From: a virus
Virus record (IMG/VR): IMGVR_UViG_3300037247_001217
Location: 1 to 42,752 of that record
DNA: 42,752 nt
Direction: 5' to 3' (one strand)
Part shown: positions 29,480-37,368 of the stretch, one piece after another
Layout of the letters: each line of letters starts with the position of its first letter
Position numbering within the stretch: the first letter of the stretch is position 1
Made by a program: the position numbers and the translations under genes
The notes under the pieces: model-generated
What the model was told of the DNA's origin: nothing
The model's database searches: none
What the model saw: the letters and a program-made list of their open reading frames with translations, nothing else

Positions 29480-29783
29480 ATGGCTGTCCCACCGAAGGTT
29501 CTCGCCGATGGAGCTGGCGTCTATATGACCGACGCGAAGCAGGCCGGGATCACGACTGTAGACAGATCCGGTGGTCATCGCCGATGTTCCAGCCACGTTC
29601 ACGACCGTCACCGGACTTCCGGGCTTTACGGGGGACGGGACGGACGGGTATATCGAATATCGAACGGCATCAGGATTCCTCGTCCGCGCGGGGTCATGGC
29701 GTCGGCAAGGCTTTCCGATTATCCTGAGCGCGGGAAGTTGGGCAAGCGAGATCATCGACTTCGAAGTCCACGACCATCTCTGA
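29480..29783 (+). CDS. Small head protein with apparent frameshift
   Basis: From ATG 29480 the first 29 codons look coding (MAVPPKVLADGAGVYMTDAK and on), but the same frame then turns Arg/Ser-rich to 29791. The +1 frame, open from 29562 and ending with TGA at 29781-29783, gives VVIADVPATFTTVTGLPGF and a good coding pattern. A +1 shift near 29550-29571, or a one-base assembly error in the CCGGTGG region, would join the two into one protein of about 100 aa. A separate GTG-started gene at 29571 is the alternative. Function probably virion decoration, by position only. Confidence 0.5.
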
Positions 29784-29795
29784 GGAGCTGAGAAA

Positions 29796-30293
29796 ATGAG
29801 CCAGACCGCATACACGCAGGACCCCGCCGTCGCGATCGAGGGGATGCTCGCCGATCTCGGCCCCACGGATGTTCGGACCGCGATCGCGGACGAGGCGATC
29901 GCTTTCGGTCTGGGCGTGACCCGGGCAGCCGGTGGTGCAGCGGACGATCGACCGCCACGCGCGGCACTGCCCGCCGCCGCGGGAGATGTCACGAGCGGCC
30001 TCTTCCTGGGCATCGCCCGGGCCGACACGACGATCGAGCAGGCAGCGACGCCGATCGGCTACGCGGTCGACCAGGAGTTCGCCTATCTGCGATCGGGTCA
30101 CATCTGGGTCAACGCGGTGACGGTCGTCGCCTTGGGCGATGCTCTTTTCATTCGCCATACGACATCGGATTTCGGCTCGTCGAGAAACGACAACGCCGCC
30201 GGCGATGCCGATCAGGTCCCCGGAGCATCCTTCCGGTCTGCGACCGCGGCGATCAACAGCCTCGCTCTCGTCGAGTTGAAGGGTCAGATCTAA
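29796..30293 (+). CDS. Cement/decoration head protein
   Basis: 165 aa. The start AYTQDPAVAIEGMLADLGP and the later AALGDALFIRHT/VTSGLFLGIARADT blocks match small structural proteins placed before capsid genes in myophages, often called cement or decoration proteins. GAGGAGCTGA gives the ribosome site. It probably binds the outside of the capsid. Family name not certain. Confidence 0.65.
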   Translation: MSQTAYTQDPAVAIEGMLADLGPTDVRTAIADEAIAFGLGVTRAAGGAADDRPPRAALPAAAGDVTSGLFLGIARADTTIEQAATPIGYAVDQEFAYLRSGHIWVNAVTVVALGDALFIRHTTSDFGSSRNDNAAGDADQVPGASFRSATAAINSLALVELKGQI

Positions 30294-30345
30294 GGGCGGC
30301 GAGCTCGCCGAACCGATTCGAAGGGTCAGGAAAGGTACACCGACA

Positions 30346-31323
30346 ATGCTCACGCCCGAACAGATGAACATCGACGAGCGCCACATCGATCACGCGAGCC
30401 GCCTCCTGTGGGATGTCGGCGAGCGACGTTTCGACGTGAACGAGACCGCGCACTTCGCGCGGCAACTCGAGTTCGTCAAGGCCCAGACCTACGACATCGC
30501 GTTCGGGAAGCTGAAGAGCCTTCAGTTCATCCCGCTCGACACGAGCGCGCCGGAAGGGGCGGATTCCGTCACCTACCAGCAGTGGAACGAGGTCGAGGCG
30601 GCCGTCGTGGTCGCGAACATGGCGGACGATCTCCCTCAGGTCGACGTCTTCGCCCGGGAGTTCACGAGCCCCGTGAAGTCGCTCGGCTCGTCCTATGCCT
30701 GGTCGATTCAGGACATCCGCCGCGCCGCGATGGCCGGGACGCAGTTCAACCTCCGGAAGGCTCGCGCTGCCCGGATGTCGATCGACCGGCGCATCGATGA
30801 GGTCGGCGCGAACGGGATCCCCGAGTGCAACACGACCGGCTTCCTGAACAACGCGAACGTGCCCATCTTCGTCTTCCCGAACGCTGGCGCATGGGACACG
30901 ATCACGACGGCTCAGGTTCTCGAGAATCTGAACGCCCTGGCTCAGTCGATCGTCGACGCGACCATCGAGATCGAAGAGCCGAACGCGATGATCCTCCCGA
31001 CGACCGAGTTCGGGATCATCGCCGCGCGCCCCATGCTGGGCGGAGACGGGACCGACACGATCCTTCAGGTCTTCCTGAAGAACTCGCCCTACATCACGCA
31101 GCTCGACCAGTGGGCGAAGCTCGAAGGCGCCGGCGGCGGCGGTTCGAACCGGTTCGTCGCATACGACCGGAGCGATCGCGTCCTCCAGTTCAACATGCCG
31201 CTCCTGTTCGAGCAGCTCCCGCCGCAGCCGAAGAACCTCGCGTTCAAGGTGCCCGTCCATGCGCGCGCGGGTGTCGTCGAGATGCACTATCCGCTCGCCG
31301 TGGCATACGCCGACCGGCTGTAA
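30346..31323 (+). CDS. Major capsid protein, DUF2184 type
   Basis: 325 aa. The HK97-fold capsid subunit. Typical features of the DUF2184 group: FVKAQTYDIAFGKLKSLQFIPLDT, EFTSPVKSLGSSYAWSIQDIR, IPECNTTGFLNNANVP and ILPTTEFGIIAARPM, then YITQLDQWAKLEGAG and MPLLFEQLPPQPKNL near the end. No scaffold domain is visible at the N-terminus. AGGAAAGG precedes ATG. Follows cement gene and precedes connectors. Confidence 0.85.
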   Translation: MLTPEQMNIDERHIDHASRLLWDVGERRFDVNETAHFARQLEFVKAQTYDIAFGKLKSLQFIPLDTSAPEGADSVTYQQWNEVEAAVVVANMADDLPQVDVFAREFTSPVKSLGSSYAWSIQDIRRAAMAGTQFNLRKARAARMSIDRRIDEVGANGIPECNTTGFLNNANVPIFVFPNAGAWDTITTAQVLENLNALAQSIVDATIEIEEPNAMILPTTEFGIIAARPMLGGDGTDTILQVFLKNSPYITQLDQWAKLEGAGGGGSNRFVAYDRSDRVLQFNMPLLFEQLPPQPKNLAFKVPVHARAGVVEMHYPLAVAYADRL

Positions 31324-31370
31324 GACATCGCGCCGCCGCGAGCGCTGATCGCGGAAACGAAGGGATCGCT

Positions 31371-31835
31371 ATGTCTGAACAGATGACCGTGCTCGTGAAC
31401 CGAGCGTCTATCTTCTGGCTTCCTGCCATGAGAGGGGAGCCGAACGCCGAAGGGGCCAGGCCCTCGCTGTGCGGGAAGTTGAAACTCATTCCGGGAACGA
31501 ACATCATCTCGCGAAAGCGCTGGGAGATGAGCGCCGACCATCCCGCCGTGAAGGTGTACATCGAGCTCGGGACGCTCGTCCTCGACCCAAGCGCAGCGGA
31601 GAAGACCGAGCACACGCACACGCCCGACAATCTGTCAGGGCTGAAGGGCCTCTCGATTCCGAAGGCCGCGGTCTGGATCGAGGCATGTTCCGAACTGAGG
31701 CAGCTCGAAAAGTGGCGGAACGCCGACGACCGAAAGGGCATCCATGCGGCGATCGATGCGCGGATCGCCGAGCTGAACGAAGACGAGCCCGACGAAGGCG
31801 ACGACGATTCTCTCGCCGACGAGGATTTCGAGTAA
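31371..31835 (+). CDS. Structural protein of unknown role after the capsid
   Basis: 154 aa from ATG 31371 with GAAGGGA before it. KLIPGTNIISRKRWEMSADHPAVKVYIELGTLVL is beta-rich; the rest is acidic and helical. It sits where a small head-completion protein is common. The next promoter box overlaps its stop. Confidence 0.55.
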   Translation: MSEQMTVLVNRASIFWLPAMRGEPNAEGARPSLCGKLKLIPGTNIISRKRWEMSADHPAVKVYIELGTLVLDPSAAEKTEHTHTPDNLSGLKGLSIPKAAVWIEACSELRQLEKWRNADDRKGIHAAIDARIAELNEDEPDEGDDDSLADEDFE

Positions 31836-31838
31836 GCT
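31833..31838 (+). promoter_or_regulatory. TAAGCT -10 box, leaderless promoter candidate
   Basis: GTAAGCTGA, then GTG 31845 six bases after the box. It overlaps the stop of the previous gene. The same block occurs 350 bases later at 32183. Confidence 0.5.
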
Positions 31839-31844
31839 GATCGG

Positions 31845-32180
31845 GTGGCGGTCGATTTCACCTCGTTCGTGGTCGCGTTTCCGGCGTTCAGAAACACGGA
31901 CCGCCCTCGCGTCGAGGTGAAGATCGCCGAGGCGAAACGTCAGGTCGACGAAGCCGTCTGGGGGGAGCTCACAGATGACGGCGTCGGCTATCTCGCCGCC
32001 CATCTGCTCGCGATCATGCCCGGGGGCGAGCACGCGCGCCTGATCCCTCGGAATGCGAAGCCGGTTCGAGGAGAGGCTCTGACGACGTATGAGCGCGAAT
32101 ACAAGCGCCTGATGCGACAGGTCGCGAGCGGCTTCCGGGTCACCGGCCCCGACCAGACAGCGGCGGCCGGCGAGACGTGA
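31845..32180 (+). CDS. Head-tail connector, DUF4054-like
   Basis: 111 aa from GTG. FTSFVVAFPAFRNTDRPRVEVKIAEAK, VDEAVWGEL, DDGVGYLAAHLLA and a late RLMRQVASGFRV match DUF4054 adaptor proteins. They link portal and tail in myo- and siphophages. Order capsid-adaptor-tail completion fits. Promoter box directly upstream. Confidence 0.75.
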   Translation: MAVDFTSFVVAFPAFRNTDRPRVEVKIAEAKRQVDEAVWGELTDDGVGYLAAHLLAIMPGGEHARLIPRNAKPVRGEALTTYEREYKRLMRQVASGFRVTGPDQTAAAGET

Positions 32181-32182
32181 GG

Positions 32183-32188
32183 TAAGCT
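32183..32188 (+). promoter_or_regulatory. TAAGCT -10 box, leaderless promoter candidate
   Basis: GTAAGCTGA, then GTG 32195 six bases after the box. Nine bases before and nine bases after are the same as at 31833-31845 and 31845-31853. No -35 found. Confidence 0.5.
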
Positions 32189-32194
32189 GAGGTC

Positions 32195-32626
32195 GTGGCG
32201 GTCATCGTTCGCGACCTCGGATTCAACGCCCTCCTCGCGCGTCTTCGGATGATGGGGGTCTCGGCGCTCACCGTCGGGATCCACGATGACGCCGGCGAGG
32301 CGGGCGACGGGTTGACAGTCGCCCAGGTCGCGGCCTTCCACGAGTTCGGAACGGTGAGAGTCCCCGAGCGATCGTTCATCCGCTCGACGCTCGATAACCA
32401 GCGGACTTCCATCGAGGCGCGCGTGAGGGACATCACCCGAAGCGTCATCTCGAACCGGCGTCGACTTACGCCCAAAGCTGCCCTGGGGATCCTAGGTCTC
32501 GACCTACAGCGCCGGATTCAAGAGACAATCCGCCGCGGTATTCCGCCCTCGCTCGTCTCGCGCGAAGGGACCCCGCTCATCGATACGGGGCAGCTGATAC
32601 AGTCCATCACGTTCAAGGTGACCTGA
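32195..32626 (+). CDS. Tail completion/neck protein, HK97 gp10-like
   Basis: 143 aa from GTG. VAAFHEFGTVRVPERSFIRSTLD is the hallmark EFGT...PERSF pattern of HK97 gp10-like/virion-morphogenesis proteins. The end LIDTGQLIQSITFKV also fits. It probably closes the tail end of the connector. Shares one base with the next ATG. Confidence 0.8.
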   Translation: MAVIVRDLGFNALLARLRMMGVSALTVGIHDDAGEAGDGLTVAQVAAFHEFGTVRVPERSFIRSTLDNQRTSIEARVRDITRSVISNRRRLTPKAALGILGLDLQRRIQETIRRGIPPSLVSREGTPLIDTGQLIQSITFKVT

Positions 32627-33228
32627 TGAGCTCCACGCTGACGACGAGCCCCCAGATGTGGGAGGACGGACTCGAGAGGCTCTTCGAGAAAATCGGAGAT
32701 GGCCTCCCGGTTTGCTGGAAAGAGCAGGAGCGGCCCTACGCGCCCGACGGGATCATCCTCCTCCGGGTGATCGGCGATCTCTCCCTCGGGACCGACAACT
32801 ATCGGATGGACATCGATACGTCTCTCCTCACGTCCTCGCCGCCGACAGAGATCCAGCCGACGTCCAACGGGAACGCCGTCGTCACGCTTCAAGTTCAGGT
32901 CGAGACCTTCGACCAGCACGCCTCCGGCCGGGCTCGAACGTTCCTCCGGAAGATCCGCCAGCGTCTCAGGCTCCCGAGCTCGATCGCCCACCTGAAGACG
33001 ATCGAGACGAGCCTCGCCGAGATTCTCACGGTGCCCGTCGTCGACAAGCTCGAAGACAACCGTCAGTATTCACTCGCGACGATGGACGTCCGCCTCAATA
33101 CGATCCAGGTCGAGAACGACGTTCCCTTCGGCCGGATCGACTCGATCGCCATTCAACCGACGCTTGCCGATGAGGTCGGAGGCGCTATCACGACCCCGCC
33201 CTTTACGATCGACCTTCCCGACCCGTAG
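32626..33228 (+). CDS. Neck/tail terminator protein
   Basis: 200 aa. LFEKIGDGLPVCWKEQERPYAPDGIILLRV and a long YSLATMDVRLNTIQVENDVPFGRIDSIAI pattern match the LIC_12616-type tail-terminator group. It should cap the tail tube at the neck. Its order just before the sheath is standard. The stop is near a TAGGCT box. Confidence 0.7.
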   Translation: MSSTLTTSPQMWEDGLERLFEKIGDGLPVCWKEQERPYAPDGIILLRVIGDLSLGTDNYRMDIDTSLLTSSPPTEIQPTSNGNAVVTLQVQVETFDQHASGRARTFLRKIRQRLRLPSSIAHLKTIETSLAEILTVPVVDKLEDNRQYSLATMDVRLNTIQVENDVPFGRIDSIAIQPTLADEVGGAITTPPFTIDLPDP

Positions 33229-33231
33229 GCT
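33202..33231 (+). promoter_or_regulatory. Promoter TTTACG-18-TAGGCT before sheath gene
   Basis: TTTACG (33202-33207), 18 bases, TAGGCT (33226-33231). Start would be near 33238, leaving about 35 bases with GGAG before the sheath ATG at 33274. It could provide extra transcription for abundant sheath and tube. Confidence 0.5.
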
Positions 33232-33273
33232 CTCGGGTAGAACAGAGTCGGCGCCCACGCGGAGATTTCTGAA

Positions 33274-34590
33274 ATGCCCTCACTCGATAGCATCGTTTCG
33301 GTCACGATCACGGCGACGACCGTCACGCCCAGCCGAGCAGGCTTCGGGACGCCTCTCGTCGCGGCGTTCTTCCCGACGTCGATCTTCGCTGAGCGCGTCA
33401 GGGGGTATTCATCGATCACCGGGATGACCGCTGACGGGTTCCTCGCGACCGATCCCGTCGTCCGTGCTGTGACCGCCGCCTTCTCTCAGAATCCCAGGCC
33501 GCCGACCGTGAAGGTGGGACGACGCGCGAGTGCCCCAACTCAGTCGATCAAGCTGACCCCGGACAACATCCTCGAGGGCTTCGACGTCACCGTGACGATC
33601 GTGTCCCCGGATGGGACATCGACGGTCGTCTCGCGAGTGAACGGCCCGGCCGAGACGGTGGACACGATTGCGACCGCGCTTCAACCACTGATCGATGCGG
33701 TCGTCGATCTGACCGCGACGGATAACACCGGCTCGGTCTCCGCGGACGCCGACAACCTCGGGGAGTTGTTCGACTTCCGCGCCGTCCGCGGTCTCGAGAT
33801 CCTCGACGAGACACCGGATCCAGGACTCGCGGCCGACATCGCAGCGATCGAAGCGGAGGACGCGGACTGGTACGGCTTCGCCCTCGATTCGAACTCGAAG
33901 GCGGAGGTCGCCGTCGCTGCGGCATCGATCGAAGCGCTGACGAAGATCTTCATCGCCACCTCCGCCGATCAGGAAGTTCTCGACGACACGGCCGGGAACA
34001 TCGCGGAGACCCTCGAGACCGCGGCCTTCGCTCGGACGGCGCTCCTGTGGAGCCGAGCGGTTCTGTCCTACGCGGGCATGGCTTGGTTGGGGAAGATCCT
34101 TCCGACCGATCCAGGCTCGGCGACCTGGGCCCTGAAGACGCTGGCGGGGATCACGGTCGACGACCTGACCGACACCGAGATCGCGGCCATCGAATCGAAC
34201 AACGCGAATCACTATACGTCGGTGGCCGCGGTGAACGTCACCCGTCAGGGGACCACGGCCGACGGGGACTTCATCGACATCCAGCGGACGATCGACGCGC
34301 TCACGGCCCGGATCCAAGAGGACATCTTCGCGATCCTCGTGAACCTGAAGAAGCTCCCCTACACCGATGGCTCCGTCTCGCTCGTGAAGGGAACGATCCG
34401 CGGCGCGCTTCGGGCCTTCCAGGACACAGGCGCCCTGAACCCCGAAGTCGACCCCACGGTGACTGCGCCGCTCGTCGCCACCATCGCGACCGCGGACCGC
34501 GCGAACCGGATCCTCCCAGACGTCGAGTTCACGGCTCAGCTGGCCGGGGCGATCCACAAGGTCAACGTTCAGGGGACCCTGACAATCTGA
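33274..34590 (+). CDS. Contractile tail sheath, DUF3383
   Basis: 438 aa. The sheath contracts to drive the tube through the envelope. SIVSVTITATTVTPSRAGFGTPLVAA, WYGFALDSNSKAEVAVAAASIEAL, ATSADQEVLDD, LSYAGMAWLGKILPTDPGSATWALKTLAGI and a C-terminal DVEFTAQLAGAIHKVNVQGTL match the DUF3383 sheath family. GGAG lies seven bases upstream of ATG. This gene identifies the myovirus morphology. Confidence 0.9.
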   Translation: MPSLDSIVSVTITATTVTPSRAGFGTPLVAAFFPTSIFAERVRGYSSITGMTADGFLATDPVVRAVTAAFSQNPRPPTVKVGRRASAPTQSIKLTPDNILEGFDVTVTIVSPDGTSTVVSRVNGPAETVDTIATALQPLIDAVVDLTATDNTGSVSADADNLGELFDFRAVRGLEILDETPDPGLAADIAAIEAEDADWYGFALDSNSKAEVAVAAASIEALTKIFIATSADQEVLDDTAGNIAETLETAAFARTALLWSRAVLSYAGMAWLGKILPTDPGSATWALKTLAGITVDDLTDTEIAAIESNNANHYTSVAAVNVTRQGTTADGDFIDIQRTIDALTARIQEDIFAILVNLKKLPYTDGSVSLVKGTIRGALRAFQDTGALNPEVDPTVTAPLVATIATADRANRILPDVEFTAQLAGAIHKVNVQGTLTI

Positions 34591-34604
34591 GGAGCTGACG
34601 AACG

Positions 34605-35039
34605 ATGCCCGGATTCAAGACTTACAACGCCGACGAAGTGAAGATTTCCATCGCGGGGATCCCCATCAATAGCGGATACGCAGACGGGGAATTCCTCCGC
34701 ATCGAGCGGGACACGCCTGCCTTTGAGGACGTCGTCGGGACCGATGGTGAGGTCACCCGTTCGAAGACAAAAGACAACCGAGCCACCGCAACGCTTCTTC
34801 TCATGCAAACGTCCGATGGAAACAACCTCCTCTCGGCGCTCCACAACACGGACAAGGCGAGCCCCGGCGGTGCCGGCGTCGGCCCGTTTCTCGTCGAGGA
34901 CCTGAACGGACTCACCATCCACGAGGCGGCGGAGTGTTGGGTTCAGGGCTCCGCGCCGAGTACCTACGATCGAACGCCGACCGCACGCGAGTGGCCCATT
35001 CGGATCGCGAACCTGATCGACTTCATCGCTGGCACGTAA
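34605..35039 (+). CDS. Tail tube protein, DUF3277-like
   Basis: 144 aa. Small beta-rich protein (DEVKISIAGIPINSGYADGEFLRIE, HEAAECWVQGSAPSTYDRTPTAREWPIR) next to the sheath, matching the DUF3277 tube family. Hexamers stack to form the inner tube. GAGGAGCTGA overlaps the sheath stop and supplies its ribosome site. Confidence 0.85.
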   Translation: MPGFKTYNADEVKISIAGIPINSGYADGEFLRIERDTPAFEDVVGTDGEVTRSKTKDNRATATLLLMQTSDGNNLLSALHNTDKASPGGAGVGPFLVEDLNGLTIHEAAECWVQGSAPSTYDRTPTAREWPIRIANLIDFIAGT

Positions 35040-35075
35040 CCGCGACGACATAGCTCGTCCACCGAAGGGGAACCG

Positions 35076-35627
35076 ATGGCACGAAAGACAGAGACCCGAG
35101 AGTTCGGGGACAACTATTTCCGCGCGAAGCAGCTGAAGGTCCGCAAGGCGAACCGGGTCCTCGAGAGGCTGTTGAAGATCGTCGGCGAATCGCTCGGCGC
35201 GCTGGCTGACAACGTCGGGACCGGGAAGACTGAGACGAGCTCCGCGCTCATCGGCGACTTGCAACGTGGCGCGCTTTCCGATGCCGCTCAGAAGCTCGTC
35301 AAGAACCTCGGGGGCGACGATCTGAACTGGCTGGTCGACGAGCTCCGCGTCTCGATCTCATACCAGACGCCCCAGCTCCGGGAGTCGGACGAGAACAAAT
35401 TCGTTCCCATGACTGGAGACATCTGGGACGAGGCCTTCGCCGGCGAGCTGATGCTTCAGTTCAAGGTGATCGCCTGGATCCTTCAGCTGAACTTCGGCAG
35501 TTTTTTCGCCGGAGTGGGCGGCCTCGCCGGCGCCGCCCGCCAGTTCGTGACGCCGACGAAATCACGCTCGACCTCCCAGACGACCCCGAAGTCTGGCTCT
35601 GGGGACTCGCCACCGCAGAGCGTCTGA
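35076..35627 (+). CDS. Tail assembly chaperone (short product)
   Basis: 183 aa without frameshift. The first 140 residues are helical with a conserved NYFRAKQLKVRKANRVLERLLKIVGE, matching G-type tail-assembly chaperones found between tube and tape measure. The last 40 residues are low-complexity. A slippery T TTT TTC at 35501-35507 gives the longer product. AGGGGA precedes ATG. Confidence 0.8.
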   Translation: MARKTETREFGDNYFRAKQLKVRKANRVLERLLKIVGESLGALADNVGTGKTETSSALIGDLQRGALSDAAQKLVKNLGGDDLNWLVDELRVSISYQTPQLRESDENKFVPMTGDIWDEAFAGELMLQFKVIAWILQLNFGSFFAGVGGLAGAARQFVTPTKSRSTSQTTPKSGSGDSPPQSV

Positions 35628-35782
35628 ACGTCACGCCCGCCGAGATCGAAGAGCACTGGAGCCTCGATGATGTCTGGCTCGCTCACGCGTGGCTCGACGC
35701 GTATGCTGACGCGGAGGCGGAGCAACGGAAGAAGCTGAAGCCGCGAGGAAAGCGCGGCGGGGGTCGAGGCCGGAGACGATAG
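35076..35782 (+). CDS. Tail assembly chaperone, -1 frameshift fusion (GT-like)
   Basis: At 35501-35507 ribosomes can slip back one base on T TTT TTC and read the -1 frame to TAG at 35780. This frame has no own start codon but a strong protein-like pattern, DPEVWLWGLATAERLNVTPA and HWSLDDVWLAHAWLDAYADA, ending in a Lys/Arg/Gly-rich tail. The fusion is about 235 aa. Lambda gpG/gpGT uses the same arrangement to help assembly of the tape measure, which starts directly after the stop. Confidence 0.8.
35501..35507 (+). promoter_or_regulatory. Slippery site TTTTTTC for -1 frameshift
   Basis: The zero-frame codons are AGT TTT TTC, so the heptamer is X XXY YYZ-type (T TTT TTC). A run of six T is rare in this GC-rich genome. 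Downstream GC-rich sequence may form a structure that promotes slipping; I did not compute it. Confidence 0.8.
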
Positions 35783-37267
35783 ATGCTGAGAGAGATCCTC
35801 GCGAGGTTCGGAATCCGGGTCGATACCGCACCCCTGACAGGGGCGAATGCGGCGACCCAGGGCTTCATCGGAAACCTGAAGCTGATGGGTGGCCTGCTCG
35901 CCGGCGGCCTCATCGTCCGCGGGCTCAGGAACTTCGTCACCGAGATGATCAACCTCGGCGACGACACCGCGAAGTCGGCTCGTCAGCTGGGCATCAGCGC
36001 ACGAGAGCTCGCTGGATGGCAGTTCGCGGCCAACCGAGCGGGCGTCGAGGGCTCTCAGCTTGTGAACGGCTTCCGTCGCCTTCAGCGGAACATCGTCGAT
36101 GCGAACGAAGGTCTCTCGACGGCCGTCCGGGCTTTTGATTCCCTCGGCGTGTCCACGAAAGACGCAGAGGGGAACGCCCGGGAGCTCCTCGACATCATGC
36201 CCCAGCTCGCGGATGCGTTCGTCGGGCTGTCGACCGCCACCGAGCGCAGCGCGCGGGCTCAGCAGATCTTCGGCCGCGCCGGCGCTCAGCTCCTCCCGTT
36301 TTTCGAAGAGGGATCCGAAGGGATCCAGGAGATGCTCGAACGCTTCGAGCGTTTGGGCATCGGTCTCGAGGACGATTTCTTCGGGAGCGCCGAGGTCGCT
36401 CAGGATGCGCTGGCTGACTTCGACCTGGCGATGAGCGGTCTGAAGGCGACCATCGCAACGGACATCCTTCCAGCGGTGTCTCGGTTCGCGGTCACCGTCG
36501 CGGAGCTCGTCGCCGACTTCAACAGCGCGACCGAGGAGACGGGCGTTTGGCAGGCTGCCCTGATCGCCCTCGGCGCGGTCGCGGTCGCGGTCGGGATCGC
36601 CATGCTCGCCGCCTTCATCGAGCCGATCGCCGCGATTCTCCTCATCGCCGCCGTGATCTTCCTGCTCGTCCTCGCGGTCGATGACTTCCTGACTTTCATG
36701 GAGGGCGGCGACAGCGTGATCGGGGAGTTCTTCCGATCGCTCGGGATCAACGTCGACAAGGCGCGCGGCGGCTTTCAACGGTTCTTCGACGATCAGAAAC
36801 TCTTCTGGGGAGAAGAGTTCCCCAAGTTCCTAAACAATGCCGGCACTGAGATTTCGACATTCGCCGATCTCTTCGTCGAGGTCTGGGGGAAAGCGTTCGA
36901 CGACGTAGGGCAATTCCTGACAAGGGTGAAAGACGATTTCCTTCAGTTCTGGACAATCGATGTTCCTGAGGCGATCTCATCGGCGCTCTCTTTCATCGGC
37001 ACTTCAGTCGATGCGGTGACCGATTTTCTCGGTCTCGCTCGGGTGGGCTCGACCGCTCCGACAGCGGCACCGGCCGCTCGCGTGCCAGGCGTCGCGCCTC
37101 GAGGCGGAGCGAACGCGAACATCCAACAGGACGTGAGCGTCACGATCGACAACCGAGGCGGAGGCGATCCGCGCGGCGTCGAGGGCGCGGTTCGCGAGGC
37201 CGTCGCGAAGGCGAATCAGTCCGCCATCCGGAACGCGCAACGGGCGCTGACCCAGGTGGTCGATTGA
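35783..37267 (+). CDS. Tape measure protein
   Basis: 494 aa, helical, with hydrophobic segments (about 28-45 and 255-305) as usual for tape measures. It starts right after the chaperone fusion stop. ISARELAGWQFAANRAGV and TATERSARAQQIFGRAGA are typical patterns. At about 0.15 nm per residue the tail would be near 74 nm, short for a myovirus. It shares one base with the next small gene. Confidence 0.85.
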   Translation: MLREILARFGIRVDTAPLTGANAATQGFIGNLKLMGGLLAGGLIVRGLRNFVTEMINLGDDTAKSARQLGISARELAGWQFAANRAGVEGSQLVNGFRRLQRNIVDANEGLSTAVRAFDSLGVSTKDAEGNARELLDIMPQLADAFVGLSTATERSARAQQIFGRAGAQLLPFFEEGSEGIQEMLERFERLGIGLEDDFFGSAEVAQDALADFDLAMSGLKATIATDILPAVSRFAVTVAELVADFNSATEETGVWQAALIALGAVAVAVGIAMLAAFIEPIAAILLIAAVIFLLVLAVDDFLTFMEGGDSVIGEFFRSLGINVDKARGGFQRFFDDQKLFWGEEFPKFLNNAGTEISTFADLFVEVWGKAFDDVGQFLTRVKDDFLQFWTIDVPEAISSALSFIGTSVDAVTDFLGLARVGSTAPTAAPAARVPGVAPRGGANANIQQDVSVTIDNRGGGDPRGVEGAVREAVAKANQSAIRNAQRALTQVVD

Positions 37268-37368
37268 TGAAGCTCGCGATTGCTGTATGTCGCATCTGTG
37301 ACCGGCTCTGCTGGGTCGGCCGCTTCGTCGAGGCTCCGGCTTGCCCCAATTGCTGGGAGGCGGGCTAG
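37267..37368 (+). CDS. Zinc-ribbon microprotein between tail genes
   Basis: 33 aa, from an ATG that shares one base with the tape-measure stop and with the next ATG directly after its TAG. CRICDRLCW and CPNCWEAG give two CxxC pairs, an almost minimal zinc ribbon. Unusual in a tail operon. It is small enough to be missed by gene finders. Function unknown. Confidence 0.55.
   Translation: MKLAIAVCRICDRLCWVGRFVEAPACPNCWEAG

Noticed and set aside
33409-34557. Long minus-strand ORF of 382 codons opposite the sheath
   Set aside because: Antisense shadow of the tail sheath with a repetitive Arg/Asp composition.
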